Assembly: GCA_029861085.1 (NCBI GenBank)
Contig: JAOUAE010000073.1
Coordinates: 1-6,814, forward strand
DNA from: Candidatus Nitrosopumilus sp.
GTDB taxonomy: Archaea; Thermoproteota; Nitrososphaeria; Nitrososphaerales; Nitrosopumilaceae
Length of the DNA: 6,814 nt
Reading direction: 5' to 3'
In this document: one piece after another, positions 1 through 4,952 of the stretch
Position numbering within the stretch: position 1 is the first letter of the stretch
Layout: each line of letters begins with the position of its first letter
Made by a program: the position numbers and the translations under genes
Notes under the pieces: model-generated
Database searches by the model: none
What the model saw: only the letters and a program-made list of their open reading frames with translations
What the model was told of the DNA's origin: nothing

Positions 1-887
1 TTACCAAAGGAAATGCAACTTTTGAGTTTAGAGAATCAGGACATGTAATTGGTGGAAGTACTGTTTTGGTAGAATCAGAGAAAAAACGTCTCTTCTATAC
101 TGGGGATATCAAAACAAATGGTTCAAGAATGCTTCGTGAAGCAGACTTTGACATTGGTGAAATTGATCTTCTAATTACTGAGAGTACATATTCCCAAACA
201 GAACAAAAACCAAGAAGAGAATCAGAAAAAGAATTGATTGAATTTGCAAATGAAGTAATGGATAGAAAAGGAACGTTATTCATACCATCATTTTCAGTTG
301 AACGTTCTCAAGAGATGGCATGCATTTTAAAGAGTGTAAACTTTAAACACAAAATTATCATGGATGGAATGGCACTTAAAGTAAATGAGATAATGTTTAG
401 ACATCCTGAATACCTACGAGACCCCAAAGTTTTTGCTGATGCAATAAATGACGCAGTTGCAATTAGAGAACATAGTGAAAGAAAACGTGCAATGGAAGAA
501 CCTTGTGTAGTAATTTCTCCTGCAGGAATGCTAGTTGGAGGAAACGCTGTATTTTATTTACAACAGTTAGCATTTGATGATAAAAATGGAATCGCTCTAG
601 TATCATACCAAGGTGATGGTACACCTGGAAGGAAATTACTTGAAACAGGAAAAGTATCAACACGTGGAAAAGACATGAATGTTAAAGCAGAGGTCAAACA
701 ATTTGAATTTTCAGGTCACGCAGATAGAAATGAATTGTTTGATATGATAAAAAGTATAAAAGGAAATCCAAAAGTACTAACCGTTCACGGGGATTCAGAA
801 TCTTGTGATAGGTTTGCTCAAGAAATCCATGAAAAGTTTGGGCTCGAAGCATATGCCCCAGCAGTTAATGAAACAATAACTGTCTGA
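1..887 (+). CDS. beta-CASP metallo-beta-lactamase RNA nuclease, CPSF/RNase J-like (5' partial)
   Basis: This is the C-terminal part of a zinc-dependent ribonuclease of the beta-CASP family (COG1236-like; archaeal CPSF2/RNase J group), which acts in mRNA 3'-end processing or RNA decay in the cytoplasm. The reading frame is open from base 3, so the N-terminal part with the HxHxDH zinc motif lies outside the window. Visible motifs in order: motif 3 His in ESGHVIGGS (codon 42-44); motif 4 Asp in FYTGD (105-107); beta-CASP motif A Glu in TESTYS (180-182); the SPAGMLVGG and QGDGTPGR segments of the beta-CASP domain; motif B His in SGHADRNEL (717-719); motif C His in TVHGDS (786-788). All catalytic residues expected in this part are present. 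The GHxxG form of motif 3 is closer to CPSF73 than to typical RNase J, so I favour an aCPSF2-type enzyme. No KH domain can be judged because the N-terminus is missing. It ends one base before the next gene. Confidence 0.93.
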   Translation, partial: TKGNATFEFRESGHVIGGSTVLVESEKKRLFYTGDIKTNGSRMLREADFDIGEIDLLITESTYSQTEQKPRRESEKELIEFANEVMDRKGTLFIPSFSVERSQEMACILKSVNFKHKIIMDGMALKVNEIMFRHPEYLRDPKVFADAINDAVAIREHSERKRAMEEPCVVISPAGMLVGGNAVFYLQQLAFDDKNGIALVSYQGDGTPGRKLLETGKVSTRGKDMNVKAEVKQFEFSGHADRNELFDMIKSIKGNPKVLTVHGDSESCDRFAQEIHEKFGLEAYAPAVNETITV

Positions 888-888
888 A

Positions 889-1731
889 ATGCTAGACAAT
901 AATGCAATAAATGTAGAAAATTCAATTAATAGCGGGCAGGTATTTCTTTGGGAGAAAAATGGGAAATATTGGTATGGCATTAATGGGCAAGATATTCTAA
1001 GGATTAATAATTCTGGAATCATAAAATCATATCAAAATATCAAAACAGATTTTTTTAGAAAAAAAGACAACATAGAAGAAATAATAAAATCAATTTCAAG
1101 AGATATGACAACTAGAAAGGCAGTAAAGCAATTTCTAGGATTACGATTGCTTGAACAAGATCCATTTCAATGTTTGATTTCCTTTATTGTATCTTCAAAT
1201 TCCAATATACAAAAAATAAAGTCAAGTTTAGAAAATATAACAAAAAAATTTGGGAGAAGGGTAGATTTTGACAACCAAGAATTTTTTTTATTTCCAAAAC
1301 CTGAGATGCTTGCAAATGCGTCAACAAATGAAATTTTAAAATGTGGTATAGGCTATCGTTCAAAATATATCAAAGAAGCAGCAAAGATGATTATTTCAAA
1401 GGGCATAGATTTTGAAAAATTAAAAAAACATAGCTACTTTGAAACTAAGAAGGAAATTTGCATTATTCCAGGGGTTGGAAATAAGGTTGCAGATTGTATA
1501 ATGCTATTTTCACTAAACAAATTAGAAGCATTTCCATTAGATCGATGGATGATCAGAATTTTAGAAAAATACTATTTTAATGAATTTCAAATTGAAACTA
1601 AAACAATCACAGAAAAACAATATGACATTCTTCATAAAAAAATTGTAAATTATTTTGGTCCATTTGCAGGATATGCACAACAATTTCTATTTAAAATGGA
1701 GAGAGACAATTACCAAAAAAAGTGGCTGTAA
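889..1731 (+). CDS. ogg1: 8-oxoguanine DNA glycosylase/AP lyase, OGG1 type
   Basis: A 280-residue bifunctional base-excision repair enzyme that removes 8-oxoguanine opposite cytosine and nicks the abasic site. The N-terminal OGG_N domain begins with SGQVFLW (residues 15-21); G16 matches human Gly42, which senses the lesion. The segment GLRLLEQDP...SFIVSSNSNI (about 84-107) is very close to human OGG1, and N104 matches Asn149. R157 in GYRSKY matches Arg204. The helix-hairpin-helix-GPD core reads IPGVGNKVADC...FPLDRW: K199 is the Schiff-base lysine (human Lys249), C203 matches Cys253, and D218 is the catalytic Asp (Asp268). The K-to-D distance is 19, as in human. Q264 and F268 in GPFAGYAQQFLF match Gln315 and Phe319. 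Differences: human His270 is W220, and Arg154 is Lys. The ATG lies one base after the upstream TGA and has no Shine-Dalgarno sequence, which suggests coupled translation. Residue matches are from memory of human OGG1. Confidence 0.94.
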   Translation: MLDNNAINVENSINSGQVFLWEKNGKYWYGINGQDILRINNSGIIKSYQNIKTDFFRKKDNIEEIIKSISRDMTTRKAVKQFLGLRLLEQDPFQCLISFIVSSNSNIQKIKSSLENITKKFGRRVDFDNQEFFLFPKPEMLANASTNEILKCGIGYRSKYIKEAAKMIISKGIDFEKLKKHSYFETKKEICIIPGVGNKVADCIMLFSLNKLEAFPLDRWMIRILEKYYFNEFQIETKTITEKQYDILHKKIVNYFGPFAGYAQQFLFKMERDNYQKKWL

Positions 1732-1735
1732 ACCC

Positions 1736-1741
1736 TTAAAA
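1736..1741 (+). promoter_or_regulatory. TATA-like box for tRNA-Arg
   Basis: The motif TTAAAA lies just after the glycosylase stop codon and is centred about 26 bp upstream of the first base of the tRNA. This is the distance expected for an archaeal TBP/TFB promoter. The surroundings are AT-rich, so the motif alone is weak and the spacing is the main support. Confidence 0.5.
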
Positions 1742-1764
1742 TGGTAATTAATTGGTAGGTTTTT

Positions 1765-1839
1765 GGGCCCATAGCTCAGCATGGATAGAGTGTTGGACTT
1801 CTAATCCAATGGTCAAGGGATCGAAGCCCTTTGGGCCCG
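1765..1839 (+). tRNA. trnR: tRNA-Arg (anticodon UCU)
   Basis: A complete 75-base cloverleaf. Acceptor stem GGGCCCA (1765-1771) pairs perfectly with TGGGCCC (1832-1838). D stem GCTC (1774-1777) pairs with GAGT (1788-1791), with one G-T pair. The D loop keeps A14, G18G19 and A21. Anticodon stem TTGGA (1793-1797) pairs with TCCAA (1805-1809), and the loop CTTCTAA gives anticodon TCT, which reads AGA (and possibly AGG). The variable loop has five bases. The T stem AAGGG/CCCTT encloses loop ATCGAAG. Discriminator base is G, and CCA is not encoded. There is no intron. One oddity is A instead of T at position 54 in the T loop. AGA is a common arginine codon in this AT-rich window. Confidence 0.96.
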
Positions 1840-1849
1840 CTTGATAAAA

Positions 1850-1856
1850 TTATTTA
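1850..1856 (+). promoter_or_regulatory. TATA-like box for the small beta-rich protein gene
   Basis: TTATTTA, within an AT-only run (1844-1858), is centred about 27 bp upstream of a GTG at 1880. This is the spacing expected if transcription starts at or next to that GTG, giving a leaderless mRNA. It is one reason for preferring the GTG start. The motif is not exceptional in AT-rich DNA. Confidence 0.45.
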
Positions 1857-1879
1857 TTCGGATTTGTAGGGTAGATTTT

Positions 1880-2230
1880 GTGAAAGACATAGAATTCAAA
1901 TTGAATTCAATTGAGATTCATCCAAATTCTGAAATCAAAGGAATAATTTCTGTTTCATATCCAGGAAGATATGATGGAGTTGTGATAAATACACAGATTT
2001 TGGATTCAAATGAACATATAGTTTACAAGTCTTACAATGGAAAGAACATATCACAAAATGTTTCAAGATTATTCATCAACAAAGATGTAATGCCTGAAAA
2101 CAAGGCAGAGTTTACTGCACTAATTAAATTTGAACCAAAACAAGAACATGAAATAAAATTCAGAGCGTCAATTATTGAGCAACACAAAGAAATTGAAAGC
2201 CAAATAATTTTTGCAAAATATTCTATCTAG
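1880..2230 (+). CDS. Small beta-rich protein of unknown function
   Basis: I do not recognise this 116-residue protein. It is soluble, with no signal peptide, membrane segment, cysteine cluster or catalytic motif. The pattern of short alternating strands (KGIISVSY, GVVINTQIL, HIVYKSY, AEFTALIKF, EIKFRASII, SQIIFAKYSI) suggests an immunoglobulin-like or arrestin-like beta sandwich; the early PNSEIKGIISVSY resembles the first strands of arrestin-fold proteins, but this is an impression only. GTG at 1880 is chosen because a TATA-like box lies 27 bp upstream. A TTG at 1841 would add 13 residues but abuts the tRNA 3' end and has no supporting signal. Its TAG shares a CTAG with the stop of the convergent cupredoxin gene. 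Base composition matches the neighbours, so there is no sign of transfer. Confidence 0.75.
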   Translation: MKDIEFKLNSIEIHPNSEIKGIISVSYPGRYDGVVINTQILDSNEHIVYKSYNGKNISQNVSRLFINKDVMPENKAEFTALIKFEPKQEHEIKFRASIIEQHKEIESQIIFAKYSI

Positions 2231-2688
2231 AATCTACTTTTCTCTACAGTTATGCTTGCAGTCATCCATGGATGAGGTTGACAATGGTAATGAACTTCCT
2301 GAGGCTCTGTAAATAGGAATTCATAGGAATCACCAGGCTTGAGTACACCTGTAGAACCAAAGTCACCGCTATACGTGTCAGAGTGTCTATGATCAGGAGT
2401 TACTGTATGTGCAGTATCGTCATTATTTAGCCAAATTACTTTGTTATTGATATTTAACAATGCAGTAGCTTTGTTTGGAACATAGTTCTCATTTCCTTCA
2501 ATTACTGCACCTGGAACAATTTCAATAATAAGATCTTCTTCTGGATGTAGGATATGTTCAGAGACTGATGGCTTTGCTAAAGATTCAGGAAGATAAAATG
2601 AAGTGTAAAAAACTACAGATACAGACATTGCAACGATTACTGCAATTACGCCAATACCATATGCGTGGCTAGAGGTGGGAGCACTCAT
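2227..2688 (-). CDS. Membrane-anchored plastocyanin-like type-1 copper protein
   Basis: A 153-residue cupredoxin likely to carry electrons on the outer face of the membrane. Residues about 11-33 form one hydrophobic helix with a short hydrophilic N-terminus, best read as an N-terminal anchor; no lipobox cysteine is seen. The cupredoxin domain spans about 50-150. Copper ligands are visible: H94 in DDTAHTVTP, then C136, H139 and M142 in HCQPHPWM. The C-x2-H-x2-M spacing matches amicyanin rather than plant plastocyanin, which has a longer His-to-Met loop. A fold-typical LKPGDSYEFLF precedes the Cys loop. It lies 51 bp downstream of the cytochrome b gene on the same strand, so the likely role is to take electrons from the Rieske/cytochrome b complex and pass them to a terminal oxidase, as proposed for ammonia-oxidising archaea. 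It has its own TATA box and also a GAGGT ribosome site. Its partner is inferred from position. Confidence 0.94.
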   Translation of the reverse strand: MSAPTSSHAYGIGVIAVIVAMSVSVVFYTSFYLPESLAKPSVSEHILHPEEDLIIEIVPGAVIEGNENYVPNKATALLNINNKVIWLNNDDTAHTVTPDHRHSDTYSGDFGSTGVLKPGDSYEFLFTEPQEVHYHCQPHPWMTASITVEKSRF

Positions 2689-2698
2689 AAATTTTTTA

Positions 2699-2703
2699 AC
2701 CTC
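2699..2703 (-). promoter_or_regulatory. Shine-Dalgarno-like site for the cupredoxin gene
   Basis: On the minus strand GAGGT (inside GAGAGGTT) ends 10 bases before the ATG at 2688-2686. It could pair with the anti-Shine-Dalgarno end of archaeal 16S rRNA. It would be present only in transcripts reading through from cytochrome b, because the local TATA box would start transcription downstream of it. Confidence 0.5.
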
Positions 2704-2711
2704 TCAAGTTC

Positions 2712-2718
2712 TTATAAA
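2712..2718 (-). promoter_or_regulatory. TATA box for the cupredoxin gene
   Basis: Minus-strand TTTATAA within GCTTTATAAG is a good archaeal TATA box. Its centre lies about 27 bp upstream of the cupredoxin ATG, so transcription would begin at or within a base or two of the start codon and give a leaderless mRNA. It lies in the 51-bp gap after the cytochrome b gene. Confidence 0.7.
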
Positions 2719-2739
2719 GCTTGTTTAGAATTTTTGAGA

Positions 2740-4320
2740 TCATGGTTTGTTAATATCACCAGAGCCAATATGTGGATTGTTATCTACACCAACTCCTAAA
2801 TCTGCTTGAGTCTTTGCAGGAATCTCTGGAGATAGTTCTTTTAGTTCTGGTTTTGCTTTTGAAGCATCGCCTTCTGGAAGTTTACTTGATTCAGGAGATG
2901 GCGCTGGTTCAGCCAATCTTGGTTTTTCTTCCTGTACTGGAGCTGGCGCTGGTGGTGGAGCATTCTTTTCTTGACTAATAGAATATCTGTAGACATGGAA
3001 GAATGCTGCAAATACCAACAAGATTATTCCTATAAAGAACAATGATAGATTCTTCATTCCTGTTAAAGCAGCATTATATGCTGCAATGTTTAGGAATACT
3101 TGGAATGCCAACAGTGCAACTAGTACCCAGTTGATCCACTTTTCAGAAAGATTGATAGTGGCTACCTTCTTTGGGCCTGTACTTTTTGCTAGTTTTGACT
3201 TTCTTTCAGCTTCATTTGCAAGTTTAATCATCATGTATGTAAATCCAAATCCTAATGGGACCAATAATATCATTGTAGAATAGAAGAAGATTGGATCAAT
3301 TACCAAACGTTCTACTAATGGAATTGAGATGTCAGGCGAAATATAGAATCCCCAATAAGTAGTAACCATAATTTGAGCTAGGCTAGTAATACCAAATGCT
3401 GTGACAAGTGGTCTGTCTCTCCATGAGAATTTCTTGTATCTATCGATGAATGGGATTAGCACAATAGATATTATGAATAATAGAGGCCACAAGAGTCCTG
3501 TAACAAACTTGTCGTACTGTGTCCTCATGAATGCATAAATTCCTGTCAAATACCACTCAGGAACCGTTACACCTGGCGGTACAGTAGGCTCAAACTTGAA
3601 TCCCATATCAATTGGAAACACGCCACCTGTAATCAGAATAGCACCTCCGATGGCCATGACCATAGGCACATCAAATACCAAGAACCTTGGGAAATGAACT
3701 GCCATTAAACCTAGCATTACAATAGGTAACAAGAACACATGTTGTGCATAGAATCTTAATACAAAGTCTGAGAATCCACTTCCCAGCGCCGCATCACGAA
3801 TCAATGGACCCGCCACAGGAATTGACGTTGTCAGAGAAGCAGCAATACTAATGGCAAGTTCTGCTCTTTCACTAAATATCACATCATATCCAGTAAATGC
3901 TTCAAGAATTGTAACGACACCAAGAATGACACCAGTCATCCATAAAACTTCATTTCTAATTTTGTATCTTCCACTAAAGTATTGATAATACATGTGAAGA
4001 ACAGCTAGAAGGACCATCGCATTAGAACCATGATAATGAATATTTCTTATGTGGAAACCAAATGGAACTTCATCATTAATAAATTGAACACTATCCCATG
4101 CCCTATCCAAAATCGGCTGATAGTAAAACATGAGAAGAGCACCAGAGACTCCAAGAATAATAAATACAATAAAGGTAAGCATTCCTAAGAATCCAAATGG
4201 ACTAACAAATCTAGCCGGGAATGAAAACTTGATTGCTGTAAATATTGTTCTGTCTATTCCATCCCAAAGCCAGTAAAAGAAGGCAACTGCTCCAGTTCTT
4301 CTTTCAAGCGAAACGGCCAT
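2740..4320 (-). CDS. Cytochrome b, fused b6/subunit IV type, of a complex III-like quinol oxidase
   Basis: An integral membrane protein of 526 residues that carries two b hemes and the quinol sites of a bc1/b6f-like complex. Four heme ligands are visible: H95 and H109 (H-x13-H) and H194 and H209 (H-x14-H, the b6f-type spacing). The Qo-site motif PEWY is at 254-257, followed by LTGIYAFMRT as in subunit IV. Hydrophobic segments fit helices A-H up to about residue 366, with two extra predicted helices at about 395-415 and 424-444, then a Pro/Ala/Glu-rich hydrophilic tail of about 75 residues. The LPWDQ-like motif usual after the third helix is not seen; GYDVIFSERAE stands there. The ATG at 4320 is preferred over an in-frame TTG at 4326, which would add two residues, because a GGAG site lies 9 bases upstream of the ATG. 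The start overlaps the Rieske gene by 17 bases, indicating an operon. No cytochrome c1 or f gene is nearby; a cupredoxin follows. Confidence 0.96.
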   Translation of the reverse strand: MAVSLERRTGAVAFFYWLWDGIDRTIFTAIKFSFPARFVSPFGFLGMLTFIVFIILGVSGALLMFYYQPILDRAWDSVQFINDEVPFGFHIRNIHYHGSNAMVLLAVLHMYYQYFSGRYKIRNEVLWMTGVILGVVTILEAFTGYDVIFSERAELAISIAASLTTSIPVAGPLIRDAALGSGFSDFVLRFYAQHVFLLPIVMLGLMAVHFPRFLVFDVPMVMAIGGAILITGGVFPIDMGFKFEPTVPPGVTVPEWYLTGIYAFMRTQYDKFVTGLLWPLLFIISIVLIPFIDRYKKFSWRDRPLVTAFGITSLAQIMVTTYWGFYISPDISIPLVERLVIDPIFFYSTMILLVPLGFGFTYMMIKLANEAERKSKLAKSTGPKKVATINLSEKWINWVLVALLAFQVFLNIAAYNAALTGMKNLSLFFIGIILLVFAAFFHVYRYSISQEKNAPPPAPAPVQEEKPRLAEPAPSPESSKLPEGDASKAKPELKELSPEIPAKTQADLGVGVDNNPHIGSGDINKP

Positions 4321-4909
4321 ATCCAATTACTCCATTTTCATTTGCATTAAACTTTGGGGGCAGGACAAAAACAAATCCGTCAGAAGCAATCTCAAAATCT
4401 AATTTAGGTAATGTGTCTGAAGGTGCAGCTTGTAATGATGCAGGACCGACAAAGGCGGTTCCAGTTAACGGATCATACATACTTCCATGACAAGGGCATT
4501 CACCTCTCTTTCTTCCCTCATCTGGCCAGTATTTCCATAAACACCAAAGGTGAAGGCATATCATACTGTATCCACGTATAGCAGATACATCTTTTTTGTC
4601 TCCACCTAGTTCTTCAGGAAGTCTAATGAATTGCCATTTACGAAATGCTTCTGCATCAAGTGCAGCATCACCTGTTGCAGGATAGGTAATTACTTCAGCA
4701 TGATTTATTGGATAAGTGTTAATGTTAGCTTGAGTACCATCAGGTAAAATTACTGGAACTTTTTCAAGAGATGCCTGGTTTGGGTTTGGCATGAAATTAC
4801 CAAATGGGACAAATGGAGCAAACGCTAATCCTGTGCCTGCGGCACCAATTAACTTTAGAAAGTCTCTTCGGGATAATCTACTGGATTTTTTTGTCCCAAG
4901 CTCTGACAT
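4304..4909 (-). CDS. Rieske [2Fe-2S] protein with Tat signal
   Basis: A 201-residue Rieske iron-sulfur subunit of the complex III-like enzyme, which takes electrons from quinol at the Qo site and passes them to the outer-face carrier. The N-terminus has a twin-arginine motif SRRDFLKL (residues 13-20) and a hydrophobic stretch to about residue 36. As in other Rieske proteins this is probably kept as a membrane anchor and shows export of the folded cluster domain. Cluster box 1 is CLHLWC (118-123) and box 2 is CPCHGS (138-143): ligands C118, H120, C138 and H141, with C123 and C140 placed for the usual disulfide. Box 1 differs from the common CTHLGC. The segment TGTAFVGPA (150-157) corresponds to the usual proline loop region. 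The ATG is chosen because a TATA box lies about 30 bp upstream, implying an almost leaderless mRNA, and no Shine-Dalgarno sequence is present. It overlaps cytochrome b by 17 bases. Confidence 0.96.
   Translation of the reverse strand: MSELGTKKSSRLSRRDFLKLIGAAGTGLAFAPFVPFGNFMPNPNQASLEKVPVILPDGTQANINTYPINHAEVITYPATGDAALDAEAFRKWQFIRLPEELGGDKKDVSAIRGYSMICLHLWCLWKYWPDEGRKRGECPCHGSMYDPLTGTAFVGPASLQAAPSDTLPKLDFEIASDGFVFVLPPKFNANENGVIGYGRFA
4330..4333 (-). promoter_or_regulatory. Shine-Dalgarno site for cytochrome b, inside the Rieske gene
   Basis: On the minus strand GGAG (in TGGAGTAATT) ends 9 bases before the ATG at 4320-4318. This spacing fits the ATG and not the in-frame TTG at 4326, for which it would be only 3 bases. 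It lies within the last codons of the Rieske gene, so cytochrome b is probably translated from the shared transcript. Confidence 0.6.
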
Positions 4910-4935
4910 TCAAGCTGACGTACTCGCCAAATTGC

Positions 4936-4942
4936 TTATAAA
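4936..4942 (-). promoter_or_regulatory. TATA box for the Rieske-cytochrome b operon
   Basis: Minus-strand TTTATAA in GTTTATAAGC is centred about 30 bp upstream of the Rieske ATG, predicting a transcript with about 0-4 untranslated bases. It lies in the 43-bp gap after the subtilase stop codon, so the complex III genes need not depend on transcription of the protease gene. No clear oligo-T terminator for the protease is seen in the gap. Confidence 0.7.
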
Positions 4943-4952
4943 CTTTGTTCAA

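Noticed and set aside
1757..1764. Short T run after the glycosylase gene as a terminator
   Set aside because: Only five T bases sit directly against the tRNA 5' end; too short and badly placed to call.
1841..1879. TTG at 1841 as start of the small protein
   Set aside because: It directly abuts the tRNA end, leaves no room for a promoter or ribosome site, and the TATA-like box fits the GTG at 1880 better.
2772..2978. Plus-strand Leu-rich open frame
   Set aside because: It is the complement of the Pro/Glu/Ala-rich cytochrome b tail; its Leu richness is a codon artefact.
4321..4326. TTG at 4326 as start of cytochrome b
   Set aside because: The GGAG site is only 3 bases from it but 9 bases from the ATG at 4320, which is also the better start codon.
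4245..4490. Plus-strand open frame across the Rieske-cytochrome b junction
   Set aside because: Both minus-strand genes here are supported by exact motifs, and this frame has no family resemblance or convincing start signal.
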